Source of the DNA: an uncultured bacterium
GTDB lineage: Bacteria > Planctomycetota > UBA8742 > UBA2392
Reading direction: 5' to 3'
DNA length: 64,000 bases
NCBI GenBank assembly: GCA_938014885.1
Contig: CALLQI010000008.1
Location: forward strand, 1 to 64,000
The notes under the pieces were generated by a model. The model did no database searches, had not been told where the DNA came from, and saw nothing but the letters and a program-made list of their open reading frames with translations. A program made the translations under genes and the position numbers. Positions 36,176 through 44,912 of the stretch are shown here, piece after piece; the stretch's first letter is position 1, and every line of letters starts with the position of its first letter.

Positions 36176-36603
36176 TAGAAAGCCTCCCGAATCGCACGGA
36201 CGGCTACTACCGTGCCGATACCAAGCGCCATGAACACCACAGTGCCCACCACCCCCCGAATGTTCAGGCGGCCGATGCCGCAGACCCCGTGGCCGCTGGT
36301 GCAGCCGCCGCCCATGCGGGTGCCAAAGCCGACCAGCAGCCCGGCCACGATCAGCCACGGCAGCTCAACCGGGAAGCCGTTGGGCAAGGCACTCGGATGC
36401 CACAACGCCATAGCGAGGCCGCCGAGCACAAGCCCGACCAGGAAGGTGAGCTTCCAGTCCAGTTCCGATTTCTCGACGCGCACCAGCCCGTCGATGATGC
36501 CGCTGATGCCGGCGACCTTGCCGGTAGTAACCAGCAGCATCGCGCCCGCGGTACCGATCATCGCGCCGCCAAGCAGCGGCACACCAAAGTCTTCCAGGTT
36601 CAT
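36175..36603 (-). CDS. YeeE/YedE family membrane protein, first half
   Basis: A 142-residue membrane protein with four predicted helices and the other half-signature of the YeeE/YedE family: VGFGTRMGGGCTSGHGVCGI, where the GCTSGH Cys is the functional residue in thiosulfate transporters. It starts at ATG 36603 with GGAGG seven bases before. It lies directly upstream of and overlapping its partner. Split two-gene forms like this are common in bacteria. The substrate is inferred to be a small sulfur species. Confidence 0.8.
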   Translation of the reverse strand: MNLEDFGVPLLGGAMIGTAGAMLLVTTGKVAGISGIIDGLVRVEKSELDWKLTFLVGLVLGGLAMALWHPSALPNGFPVELPWLIVAGLLVGFGTRMGGGCTSGHGVCGIGRLNIRGVVGTVVFMALGIGTVVAVRAIREAF

Positions 36604-36728
36604 GATGTCCTCCGGCGGGAAGTATAGCGCTTTGGGTGCAGTACGCAGTGGGAACGCCAAACGTGGCATCGGCTTTCAGCCGAATGCGGGAAGGCGGGGC
36701 ACCTGCAGTATATGCGGGGGACGCGCGG

Positions 36729-39401
36729 CTAGTCGATGGCGCCGATTCGCTTCAGGTAGCGCTCGATGGGTTCGGCGATCAGTGGGGCTACGTCGGCACC
36801 GTAAAGGTCGCTGTTGGCGGCCAGGAATACGAATGCGACCTTCGGGTTGTCGTGCGGCGCAAACCCCGCAAACCATGCGTGGTCCGGGATGCCCAGGCCG
36901 TTCTCGGCGGTGCCCGTTTTGCCCGCGCAGCGGATGCGCCTCAGCACCGCGTGCTCGCGGGCTGTGCCGTGCCGGCCTTCGCTGACCAGCCGCATGCCCT
37001 CATGCACTGCATCCCAGGTTTCCGGCGACACGTCCAGCCATTCTTCGAACACCAGCGCTTCTTCACTCAAGTGCGGGGTCACCAGCCGGCCTCGCGTTGC
37101 CACGGTGGCGTACAAACGCGCGACTTCCATGGGTGTGCTGACCAGCGCGCCCTGGCCGATGCTCAGCGCCGCCAGGTTGGGCGCCCATACTTCATGTTCT
37201 TCAGGCATGCGCGCCCTTGCTGCGCTGAAGTCCGAGTTCATGGGCCGGCCGAAGCCGAATTGCTCGGCATAGCCGCGAAGCTCGGTCCAGGCGTGCGCCG
37301 GTGTCGGTCCCAGGGCCTGGCTCCAGCGGTAGAAGTAGCCGTTGCTGCTGGCCTCAAGCGCTTTGTACAGGTCCACCCCCGGGCCAAACGGGTGCGCCGT
37401 GCGGCCGAGGAACTTGCCGTCATGACTGATCTTGTAGGTGCCTCGTTCCCATTCACCGATTTCGTCAAACGTGCTGCCGGGTGTAATCGTGCCGCTGTCG
37501 AGCAGCGCTGTCGCCGTCAGCACCTTGAACGTGCTGCCCGGGGCGTACAGGCCCTGGGTGGCGCGGTTGAAGGCGCGCGACTTGCGATTCCACCAGGGCA
37601 GACTCTCGTCCACCTTGGCTTCCATGGCGAATTGACGCTGGTAGGCACGGTCCTGCGGCGAATGCCCGCGCAGACGGTCCGGGTCATAGCTGGGGAAGCT
37701 GGCCAGCGCCAGCACCGCCCCGGTTTCGAGGTCGATGACAACGGCTGCGCCGCGCAGGCTCCACTTGTGGGTACTCCAGCGGCCGTCTTTGCGCTTAGAC
37801 GCAGCCTCGGAGCCCAGCAAGGGCTCGTAGCGGATGGCTGTGTCGAGAATGTCCTGTTGCAGTTCCAGATCGATGGTCAGGGTCAGCGGGTCCGAGTGCA
37901 CGGGGGCCTGTTCGTAGTCGATCGCGCGCTGGCGGCCGCCGGCATCGCGGATTGTGACGCGCGCGCCGTACAGGCCCGACAGACGCTCATCGTACGCGCG
38001 CTCGATGCCGTCGGTGCCGACAAGCTGGTGCGCGACCACGCCTTCGAAGCGATCGACAAAGCGGCTGTGTTCACCCTGGAACCAGCGCTCGATGAACTCG
38101 TCCAGACCTTCGCCAAACGTCGGGCGCGACAGCACCGCATCAAGCCGCGCCGGGTCAGGCAGGCCGACGTTGCCCAGCACGTGCGCCAGTTCGCGGGCGT
38201 TGTGGTAACGGCGCGAAGGGCGGCGCTCGCAGCGGATGCCGGGCAGCAGGTCGCCGTTGACCTTCAACAGTTCAATCACGTCGCGGGGCGCGTCCTTCAG
38301 CAGCAGCAGCGGATTTTCGTCGAAAGTGTAGTGCTGCCAGCGCGCTTTCCAGTCCTCGGCAAAGCGCGCGATGGTGTGCTTCTCGAGCTTCTCAAGGCGC
38401 TCGCGCGTGCTGTCGATCACCCCGCCCCGGCGCGTGAGTTCACGGTGGCGCGAGGCCACCGCGTCGGCTTCGCCACGCACCACGCCTTCGCAGGCGGCGG
38501 CAAGGCGCTGCCAATGGGCGTGCTCTTCCAGCAGCAGGTCCTGGGCCTGGGCCAGGGTGTTGCCTTCGGCGGCCTCAACATCGAGTGGCAGTGCGTCGGC
38601 GCGGCGGCGGCAGGTCTGCATCGCCTGGAAGCACAGGTCGCGCAGGTGGGCGGGGTCTTCTGACTCATCGGCTGCCTCGATCAATGCCTCAAGACTCTGC
38701 GCCTCCTGTTCAAACCAGCCCAGGCGGGCGCGCAGCACGGGCGCGAAGTGGATGCTCTTGGGGAAGCGCTGGATGCGCGCCCAGTATTCCGGGTCGCTCA
38801 GAGCCGGCTTCACGCGCAGCCACGCCACGCTGACATCGCGGGCCGGGGCCTCGGCCGGGTTTCCAAGCTGCGTCAGCAGGCCCTCAACTTCGGTTTGGAT
38901 CTGCGCGACCTTCTGGTCAAACACCGCGCGCGGCAAGCCGGTCACGAGGCACAGTCGCTGGGCGCAGATCTCAAAGTCCTGGCGCGCCACGGGGTCATGC
39001 CGCAGCAGCCACGAAAGCAGCAGGCGTCGGCGGCTTGCGGGGCCGGGCAGGCTGCCCTTGAGCACGGGCGCAAGCCGCTCATGGGCGAACTCGTTGACGG
39101 CCTGCGTGTCGTAGCGTGAGGGCGAGGCGTGGGCGCGCAGCGCAATCGTCCGCGGGTCGGCGAAGGCCTCCAAGTCAAGGTAGATGTCCCAGACGCTGAC
39201 GGTCTCGGCGACAATCGTACCGTCGCGCAGGATGATGTCGGCGCGCTGCGGCTCAAGCAGTGACGCCCCCGTGCGCATCTGCTCCGCATTGGCAATGTGC
39301 TGGTCGTGCTGGATCAGTTGCAGCCAGGCAAAGCGGCCCAGCAGCAACAGCACAACCAGGGCGGCGCCGGCGGTAAGGTAGTTCAGCTTGGCTTCAAACA
39401 T
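36729..39401 (-). CDS. Class B penicillin-binding protein (PBP2-like transpeptidase) with a long insert
   Basis: Peptidoglycan transpeptidase anchored by one N-terminal membrane helix (AGAALVVLLLLGRFAWLQL). Of its 890 residues, about 500-885 form the penicillin-binding domain with SxxK in YAPGSTFKV (about 621), SxN in ASSNGYF (about 682) and KTG in CAGKTGTAE (about 826). A dimerisation/pedestal part (residues 45-90, SVWDIYLDLEAF) is followed by some 300 extra residues, rich in charged and Ala/Leu helices, that normal PBP2 or FtsI (about 600) lack. No mreBCD or rodA gene is nearby, so assignment to elongation or division is open. Confidence 0.88.
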   Translation of the reverse strand: MFEAKLNYLTAGAALVVLLLLGRFAWLQLIQHDQHIANAEQMRTGASLLEPQRADIILRDGTIVAETVSVWDIYLDLEAFADPRTIALRAHASPSRYDTQAVNEFAHERLAPVLKGSLPGPASRRRLLLSWLLRHDPVARQDFEICAQRLCLVTGLPRAVFDQKVAQIQTEVEGLLTQLGNPAEAPARDVSVAWLRVKPALSDPEYWARIQRFPKSIHFAPVLRARLGWFEQEAQSLEALIEAADESEDPAHLRDLCFQAMQTCRRRADALPLDVEAAEGNTLAQAQDLLLEEHAHWQRLAAACEGVVRGEADAVASRHRELTRRGGVIDSTRERLEKLEKHTIARFAEDWKARWQHYTFDENPLLLLKDAPRDVIELLKVNGDLLPGIRCERRPSRRYHNARELAHVLGNVGLPDPARLDAVLSRPTFGEGLDEFIERWFQGEHSRFVDRFEGVVAHQLVGTDGIERAYDERLSGLYGARVTIRDAGGRQRAIDYEQAPVHSDPLTLTIDLELQQDILDTAIRYEPLLGSEAASKRKDGRWSTHKWSLRGAAVVIDLETGAVLALASFPSYDPDRLRGHSPQDRAYQRQFAMEAKVDESLPWWNRKSRAFNRATQGLYAPGSTFKVLTATALLDSGTITPGSTFDEIGEWERGTYKISHDGKFLGRTAHPFGPGVDLYKALEASSNGYFYRWSQALGPTPAHAWTELRGYAEQFGFGRPMNSDFSAARARMPEEHEVWAPNLAALSIGQGALVSTPMEVARLYATVATRGRLVTPHLSEEALVFEEWLDVSPETWDAVHEGMRLVSEGRHGTAREHAVLRRIRCAGKTGTAENGLGIPDHAWFAGFAPHDNPKVAFVFLAANSDLYGADVAPLIAEPIERYLKRIGAID

Positions 39402-39505
39402 GCGGCACCCCGGACGCTATCGGCATTTCGGGGCGCGAACCCGCAGCCAAAGCGGCCTGCGGAATAGTGGACAAGGAACATCCGTTTCATAGGCTCAGGC
39501 GCGCT

Positions 39506-40567
39506 ATGGCACACACCGAAGCTGACATCAAGGCCGCACTGGCGGGCGTGCAGGACCCGGACCTCAAACGGGATCTTGTTGAGCTTGGCATGATCCGCGA
39601 CATCGCGATCGATGGCGACACCGTTTCGCTGACGATTTTCCTGACCACGCCGGCCTGCCCGCTGAAGGAAAAACTCACCAATGACGTGACCAACGCGCTC
39701 AAAACGCGCCTTGGCGTCACTGCCAAAGTCAAGCTGGACGCCGACACCAGCCGCACGCAAAACGCGCAACCCATGATCCCGGGCGTGCGCAACGTGGTGC
39801 TGGTCGCCAGCGGCAAGGGCGGCGTCGGCAAAAGCACTGTGGCCGCAAACCTGGCCGTCAGCCTGGCGCAGTCAGGCGCGCGCGTCGGCCTGCTGGACGC
39901 CGACATCTACGGCCCCAGCGTGCCCACGATGTTCGGCCTGCATGAGCAGCCCAACGCCACCGCCGACCAGCGCATCATCCCGCACCGGCGGCATGGCCTG
40001 AGCATCATGTCGATGGGCTTTCTGCTGCAGGAAGGCCAGCCGATCATCTGGCGCGGCCCGATGCTTGATTCCGTGCTGAAGCAGTTCATCGGGCAAGTCG
40101 AATGGGGCGAGCTCGACTACCTTGTAGTCGACCTACCGCCCGGCACCGGCGACGTGCAGCTTAGCCTGGCCAGCATCACCCCGCAGGCGATGGCCGTGGT
40201 CGTGACCACGCCGCAGGATGTAGCCCTGGCCGACGTGCAGCGCGCGATTGGCATGTTCCACTCCGTGAAGATCCAGGTGCTGGGTCTGGTCGAGAACATG
40301 AGCACCTTCATCTGCGCGCACTGCGGCAAGGGCACGGACATTTTCGGCAGCGGGGCCGGCGAGCGCGCCTCAAAACGCTACGGGATTCCGCTGTTCGGCA
40401 AGGTGCCGCTGACGGCCAGCGTGGTAGAATCCGGCGACGGCGGCACGCCGATTGTTCTGGGCCAGCCACACGACCCGGCGGCATTGGCACTGGCCGAAGT
40501 CAGCGCCCGCGTCGCACAACAGATCGCCATCGCGGCTAACGCAGCCATGGCGGAACAGACCGCTTAG
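39506..40567 (+). CDS. Mrp/NBP35-type iron-sulfur cluster carrier ATPase
   Basis: A 353-residue ATP-dependent Fe-S carrier (ApbC/Mrp). Residues 1-90 are the MIP18/DUF59 domain (IKAALAGVQDPDLKRDLVEL, TTPACPLKEKL). The deviant Walker A is ASGKGGVGKSTVAANLA, switch regions LLDADIYGPSVP and VDLPPGTGDVQ follow, and the cluster-binding CxxC is FICAHCGKG. ATG at 39506 gives a standard N terminus. It is followed 25 bases later by a bacilliredoxin gene, so both may serve thiol/Fe-S homeostasis. Confidence 0.95.
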   Translation: MAHTEADIKAALAGVQDPDLKRDLVELGMIRDIAIDGDTVSLTIFLTTPACPLKEKLTNDVTNALKTRLGVTAKVKLDADTSRTQNAQPMIPGVRNVVLVASGKGGVGKSTVAANLAVSLAQSGARVGLLDADIYGPSVPTMFGLHEQPNATADQRIIPHRRHGLSIMSMGFLLQEGQPIIWRGPMLDSVLKQFIGQVEWGELDYLVVDLPPGTGDVQLSLASITPQAMAVVVTTPQDVALADVQRAIGMFHSVKIQVLGLVENMSTFICAHCGKGTDIFGSGAGERASKRYGIPLFGKVPLTASVVESGDGGTPIVLGQPHDPAALALAEVSARVAQQIAIAANAAMAEQTA

Positions 40568-40592
40568 CCTGATACACACAAGGAGAATCGAC

Positions 40593-41024
40593 ATGCCCTA
40601 TCCCGAAGAAATGATCGCGTCCATGCGCACGGAACTCACTGATAACGGTGTCACCGAGCTGCGCACCGAAGAGGCCGTGAAGGCCTGGCTTGAGGCCAAC
40701 AAAGACAAGACCGCGATGTTCGTCATCAACTCGGTCTGCGGCTGTGCGGCCGGCGCCGCCCGCCCCGGCATCCTGCTGAGCCTGCAAGGCGAAGTGAAGC
40801 CCGACACGGTTGCCACCGGGTTTGCAGGTAACGACACCGGTGCGATTAACTACGTTCGAAGCTTGGCACCACAGATGCCGCCGAGCAGCCCCAGCGTGTA
40901 TCTGTTCAAGGGCGGCAAGCCTGTAAGCTACGTGCCGCGCCACGTGTTCGAAGGCGGCTGGCCCGAAGGCGTGGCCCAGCACCTGCAGGGCGAATTCGCC
41001 AAGCATTGCGCCAAAGTCAGCTAG
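40593..41024 (+). CDS. BrxA/BrxB family bacilliredoxin
   Basis: A 143-residue thioredoxin-fold protein of the DUF1094/BrxA family, which removes low-molecular-weight thiols such as bacillithiol from proteins. The CGC active site is in NSVCGCAAGAARPG. The C terminus VPRHVFEGGWPEGVAQHL follows the family. AAGGAGAATCGAC before the ATG is a strong ribosome-binding site. It lies 25 bases after mrp, suggesting a shared transcript, and is followed by a strong terminator. Whether this organism makes bacillithiol is not shown here. Confidence 0.92.
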   Translation: MPYPEEMIASMRTELTDNGVTELRTEEAVKAWLEANKDKTAMFVINSVCGCAAGAARPGILLSLQGEVKPDTVATGFAGNDTGAINYVRSLAPQMPPSSPSVYLFKGGKPVSYVPRHVFEGGWPEGVAQHLQGEFAKHCAKVS

Positions 41025-41038
41025 TCAATGAAACAAGC

Positions 41039-41073
41039 CGGGTCGGGCCCGAACGGGCCCGGCCCGCGGTTTT
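41039..41073 (+). terminator. Rho-independent terminator after the bacilliredoxin gene
   Basis: A 12-bp stem (41039-41050 with 41055-41066, one G-U pair), 4-base loop, then CGGTTTT. Confidence 0.85.
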
Positions 41074-41094
41074 GCTGCCATCACGAGATTACGC

Positions 41095-41430
41095 ATGTCC
41101 GAGCCCGCGCCCAACGAGACGCCGACCGATCCGCAGAAGCGGCTGAAGGAGTTCCACGGCAAGACTGTGGTCGTCGAGACGCGGCTTGAGCAGACATTCA
41201 TCGGCCGCTGTTCGCGCTTTGAAGAAGGCAACCTGATCATGGTTGACCTCGACCATTTTCACGGTGCCTGGGTGCGCAACCTGGAAGCCCTGGAAAGCGC
41301 CATCAACAACGGGCACTGGCCCACGATCAAGAAAGCCTTCATCCCCAAGGCCGACATCACCCGCATGGAATTGCTGGTCAAGAAACCCTGGCACGACGCC
41401 CAAAGCGCCGCATTCAAGGCCGAGGCATAA
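41095..41430 (+). CDS. Small protein with Sm-like motif, first of a tandem pair
   Basis: A 111-residue protein of unknown function. Residues 18-60 (GKTVVVETRLEQTFIGRCSR followed by FEEGNLIMVDLDHFHG) have the strand spacing of an Sm/LSm fold: hydrophobic-polar strand, xFxGR turn, then a strand ending in an acidic pair. The C-terminal half carries NNGHWPTIKKAFIPKADITR. The next gene encodes a paralog with the same two blocks, only one base away. RNA binding is a hypothesis from the fold pattern; no homolog is recalled. Confidence 0.6.
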   Translation: MSEPAPNETPTDPQKRLKEFHGKTVVVETRLEQTFIGRCSRFEEGNLIMVDLDHFHGAWVRNLEALESAINNGHWPTIKKAFIPKADITRMELLVKKPWHDAQSAAFKAEA

Positions 41431-41431
41431 C

Positions 41432-41707
41432 ATGGGCACGTTTCACTCTGACAAAGGCGCGCTGCACGGCATTACGGTGATCGTGCGCATGAAGGACGGG
41501 TCAGCCTGGGTCGGCCGCTGCGACACCGTCACCGACGACGGCGTCTTTCTCAATGATTGCGACCACCACACCGAAGGCAAAGACGGCCGCAGCGTGCAGG
41601 AGTTTCTTGAGGCCGCCAAGCAATGGGGCCACTGGCCGAACATCAAGCACGCCGAAATCCCGGCCGGCGATGTGGCCGAAGTACTAAGACTCGCCAGCCT
41701 GCCGTAG
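41432..41707 (+). CDS. Small protein with Sm-like motif, second of a tandem pair
   Basis: A 91-residue paralog of the preceding protein: GITVIVRMKDGSAWVGRCDT then VTDDGVFLNDCDHHTEG matches the Sm-like block, and WGHWPNIKHAEIPAGDVAEV matches the GHWPxIKxAxIPxxD block. It starts one base after the upstream stop codon, so the two are coupled and may form a mixed oligomeric ring. The function is unknown. Confidence 0.6.
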   Translation: MGTFHSDKGALHGITVIVRMKDGSAWVGRCDTVTDDGVFLNDCDHHTEGKDGRSVQEFLEAAKQWGHWPNIKHAEIPAGDVAEVLRLASLP

Positions 41708-41737
41708 CCCCAGAATCGCCCCCGGTCGCTGCACTTC

Positions 41738-42265
41738 TCAGCCCGTCGCGTCTGCGAGCGCCTTGCGGGCCAGCATCACGATCCGGGCGCAGGCCTCGGC
41801 GTCGCTGAGCGCGTCGTGGTGATTCAGCTTGAACCCCATGGCCGTGGCCACGCTGTGCAGGTCGGCGGGGTACATACCCAGCGTGCGTCGTGCCTGCTGC
41901 ACCGTGCAGACCCAGGGCAGCTCCGGTGCGGCGATGCTTGCACTGTCGCAGCATTGTTCCAGCACGCGCTTGTCAAAGCCCGCGTTGTGGGCGGCCAGAA
42001 ACACCACACCTTCCATCACGTCGCGGATCACCGGCCAGGCCGTGGCGAAGTCCGGCTTGTCTTCCAGTTCATCCAGCGTCAGGCCGTGAATGTGCGAGAA
42101 CATCATCTGGTCGCGCGGCGGACGCAGCAATTGGCGCACACGCCGGACAATGCGGCCGCGCTCAACACGGACAAGCCCGATCGCGCAGGCACTGTCCGGG
42201 CGATAGTCCGCAGTCTCAAAGTCCAGCGCCACAAAGGCACCGGGGATGGGGTCAATAAAGACCAT
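41738..42265 (-). CDS. DEDDh 3'-5' exonuclease (DnaQ/RNase T family)
   Basis: A 175-residue exonuclease with the four acidic metal ligands: ALDFETADYRPDSACAIG (Exo I, D and E), LAAHNAGFDKRVLEQ (Exo II) and KLNHHDALSDAEACA (Exo III, with the catalytic His five residues before Asp). CTVQQARRTLGMYPADLHSV between Exo II and III is typical of DnaQ-like repair/proofreading exonucleases. There is no polymerase or BRCT domain attached, so its role is either RNA or DNA 3'-end trimming. It is a stand-alone gene, convergent with the LSm-like pair. Confidence 0.88.
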   Translation of the reverse strand: MVFIDPIPGAFVALDFETADYRPDSACAIGLVRVERGRIVRRVRQLLRPPRDQMMFSHIHGLTLDELEDKPDFATAWPVIRDVMEGVVFLAAHNAGFDKRVLEQCCDSASIAAPELPWVCTVQQARRTLGMYPADLHSVATAMGFKLNHHDALSDAEACARIVMLARKALADATG

Positions 42266-42293
42266 TCAGGAAGTCTACCAGCCGGTACGACCC

Positions 42294-42459
42294 AGAACCT
42301 GCCTGGAAACCCAGAGCGTGACCGTTTCGGAGCGCCGGGCGAGCGATGCGAGGCGTCCGACTGAGGTGTATCCAGGGCGATACGCCGCAAGGAGGACAAC
42401 GAAACAGCGCGAAGGCCGCCGCCCGAAACGGGCCGCGAGTGGGCTTCCAGACAGGCTCT
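42294..42459. repeat. 166-bp palindromic element with 20-bp terminal inverted repeats
   Basis: Ends 42294-42313 and 42440-42459 are inverted repeats matching at 17 of 20 positions (AGAACCTGCCTGG.../AGAGCCTGTCTGG...). Inside are a perfect CCGTTTCGG/CCGAAACGG pair (42322-42330 with 42423-42431) and a hairpin GGTGTATC/GATACGCC (42365-42386). All three mismatches of the outer stem become G-U pairs in a minus-strand RNA. It has no ORF. It could be a structured RNA or a small non-autonomous mobile element (MITE-like). Confidence 0.65.
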
Positions 42460-42467
42460 AAAAGCCC

Positions 42468-42496
42468 GTGACGAGGATATTCGAGGCGGCTACAAT
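42468..42496 (+). promoter_or_regulatory. Promoter of the PGRS-like gene
   Basis: GTGACG (42468-42473), 17-base spacer, TACAAT (42491-42496), 31 bases before the ATG; GGAG lies before the start codon. It lies immediately downstream of the palindromic element. Confidence 0.6.
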
Positions 42497-42527
42497 CGCG
42501 CCGCTCAGTCGAAAACTGGAGACGTTC

Positions 42528-44912
42528 ATGGCTCGTCGCGCAACGTACTACCGCAATCTGGACCGTTCACGGGCGCTGTTGCTGTCCATCCCCTTCGGCG
42601 TGGCCGCCTTCACGGCACAGAACCTGCATGCCGTTGACCACAACGTGACCGACCTGGCCACTCTGCGCGCGGCTGTAGACGCCGTGAATGCTTCCAGCAC
42701 CAACGACCGCATCCTGATTGCGGCCGGTACGATCACGCTGACGGGCGCTGCGCTTGAGAACGCCAATGCCTCGGGCGATCTGGACATCACCAAGGCCACC
42801 GGCGACCTTGAGATCATCGGGGCCGGGACCACCACAACCATCCTGGATGGCGGCAACCTTGACCGGGTACTGCACATTCACAGCGGCGTATCCGGCCTGG
42901 TCACCGTCAGCGACCTGACAATCCGCAACGGGGTGGCGACCGACAATGGCACAGCCGCCACCAGCGCCAACGGCGGCGGCATTCTGCAACTGGGTGGCAA
43001 CCTGACGTTGCAGAACGTGCGAATGCAGGACAATCGGGCGCAGGCGGGCAACGGCGCCGCCGGCGCCAACGGCACATTCTCGACGCCCAACGGCAGCGCG
43101 GGCGGCGCGGGCGGCACGGCAAGTGGCGGCGGCGTGTACGCCGGTGCTGGCGCATTGACGGTCACCAACAGCACCCTTGTCTCCAACGAAGCCGTGGGCG
43201 GCAACGGCGGCAATGGCGGTGCAGGTTTCGCATCGTCGACCGGCCTCGGGGGCGGTGGCGGCATTGGCGGCGTGGGCGGACAAGCCTCCGGCGCAGCCAT
43301 CATGAGCACCGGCACTACGGTCACCATCAGTCTCACCACTCTGGACGGCAACACGGCCCAGGGCGGTAACGGCGGAGTCGGCGGCCAGGGCGGTTCGTCG
43401 TTCTTCTCCTTCGGGTTCAATGGTGGCATCGGCGGCGGTGGCGGCATTGGGGCTGGTGCTGGCCTCTTCACCACCTCGGCCAACGTGACGATTTCGGACA
43501 TGCTTGCTACCTCGAACACGGCGCAGGGCGGCAATGGCGGCGTCGGCGGGTCCGGCGGAAACGGCGGCTTTGACGCTGGCAATGGCGGCCCCGGAGGTGT
43601 GGGTGCGCCGGCAGCGGGCGGCGCAGTCTACGCAGGGGGTGCGACGACGCTGGTCCAGGACTCGGATCTTCAGGGCAACCAGTCGCTCGCGGGTGCCGGC
43701 GGTGCTGGCGGAGTGGGCCCGGGCGCATCAAGCGCCGGTAACGGCGGCGCAGGCGGCTTAGGCGGTGCGGCCGTATCCAGCGGCATCCACCTCTCTGCAG
43801 GGACCCTGACGCTGCAACAGTCCACAATCGACGGCGGCATCGTGACTGGCGGCGCAGGCGGGGTTGGCGCGGCCGGCGGAAACGGCAACTTTGACCCTGG
43901 CAATGGCGGCTTGGGCGGGGCTGGAGGTTCCGCGTCGGGCGGGGCTGTGTGGGCCGGCACTTCGACCACGGTCTCTGTCCTCGAATGCACTATCAGTAAC
44001 CATACGCTGACCGGTGGTGCGGGTGCTGCAGGCGGCGGCGGTGGGGATGCGAGCAGTTCCGGCGGAAACGGCGGCGACGGCGGCACAGGCGGCGATGCAC
44101 GCGGGGCTGCCCTCTACTTCATTGCCGGCACGGCCTCGATCGTAAACAGCACCATTGCAGGCAATCAGGCGACCGGCGGGGCCGGCGCTGCGGGTGGTAA
44201 CGGCGGTAACGGTTCCGGCTTATCTGGCGGCGGCGGTGGAGACGGCGGCAGCGGTGGCGCGGTGTTCGGCGGCGGGCTGTATGTCGATGCCACCACGCTC
44301 GACATCGACAATTCGACCATTGCAGGTAACTCTGCAAGTGCCGCAGCGGCGGGCGCAGGCGGAGTCGGCGGCACGGGAACCACGACGGGTTCTGCGGGAA
44401 CTGCGGGATCGGCCGGTTCGGCCCTAGGAGGAGGCCTCCGGGTTGTCGGTGGCTCGTTGACCATCGACAGCACCATCGTGGCCGACAACGCATCTGTTAC
44501 GGACGCGGACCTCAGCGGCAGCGTCACGGCCAACAACAGCCTTATCGAAGACACCAGCGGGGCCACCATCGTCGGCGCGGGCAACCTGAACGTGGACCCG
44601 ATCCTGGGGCCATTGCAGGACAACGGCGGCTCAACCTTCACCATGGCCATTGCCTCAAACAGCCCGGCGCGCAACACCGGCAGCAACCCGTTGTCGCTTA
44701 CCACCGACCAGCGAGGCCAGGCCCGCGACGACGGCAACGGTGTGGACATGGGTGCCTACGAGCGGCAGCCCAACACCAGCAGCGGCGGCGGCAAGAAAAA
44801 GAAGAAGGATGAAGGCTGCAGCACCGGCACGGGTGCCGGCGGATGGTCGCTGCTCGCGGCCCTCGGCAGCCTCACGGCCCTGCTGTGGCGGCGCAAGCGA
44901 GTGGGCTCGTAA
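42528..44912 (+). CDS. Secreted Gly-rich (PGRS-like) beta-helix protein with C-terminal sorting signal
   Basis: A 794-residue surface protein. The N-terminal Arg-rich stretch and SRALLLSIPFGVAAFTAQ form a signal peptide. Residues ~40-130 begin a right-handed beta-helix (TLRAAVDAVNASSTNDRILI). From ~140 to 650 there are eight or more Gly-Gly-X tracts (GGNGGNGGAGF, GGIGGGGGIGAGAGL) alternating with NxxxxGNxAxGG turns. The C terminus has a choice-of-anchor-Q-like end (TTDQRGQARDDGNGVDMGAY) and then a tripartite tail: Cys in EGCSTGTG, a hydrophobic helix WSLLAALGSLTALLW and RRKR, like Synergist-/MYXO-CTERM signals. An adhesin or matrix protein is the likely role. Confidence 0.75.
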   Translation: MARRATYYRNLDRSRALLLSIPFGVAAFTAQNLHAVDHNVTDLATLRAAVDAVNASSTNDRILIAAGTITLTGAALENANASGDLDITKATGDLEIIGAGTTTTILDGGNLDRVLHIHSGVSGLVTVSDLTIRNGVATDNGTAATSANGGGILQLGGNLTLQNVRMQDNRAQAGNGAAGANGTFSTPNGSAGGAGGTASGGGVYAGAGALTVTNSTLVSNEAVGGNGGNGGAGFASSTGLGGGGGIGGVGGQASGAAIMSTGTTVTISLTTLDGNTAQGGNGGVGGQGGSSFFSFGFNGGIGGGGGIGAGAGLFTTSANVTISDMLATSNTAQGGNGGVGGSGGNGGFDAGNGGPGGVGAPAAGGAVYAGGATTLVQDSDLQGNQSLAGAGGAGGVGPGASSAGNGGAGGLGGAAVSSGIHLSAGTLTLQQSTIDGGIVTGGAGGVGAAGGNGNFDPGNGGLGGAGGSASGGAVWAGTSTTVSVLECTISNHTLTGGAGAAGGGGGDASSSGGNGGDGGTGGDARGAALYFIAGTASIVNSTIAGNQATGGAGAAGGNGGNGSGLSGGGGGDGGSGGAVFGGGLYVDATTLDIDNSTIAGNSASAAAAGAGGVGGTGTTTGSAGTAGSAGSALGGGLRVVGGSLTIDSTIVADNASVTDADLSGSVTANNSLIEDTSGATIVGAGNLNVDPILGPLQDNGGSTFTMAIASNSPARNTGSNPLSLTTDQRGQARDDGNGVDMGAYERQPNTSSGGGKKKKKDEGCSTGTGAGGWSLLAALGSLTALLWRRKRVGS

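Noticed and set aside
36636..38663. 675-codon plus-strand ORF
   Set aside because: Antisense to the PBP gene; long antisense frames are expected with GC-rich third positions.
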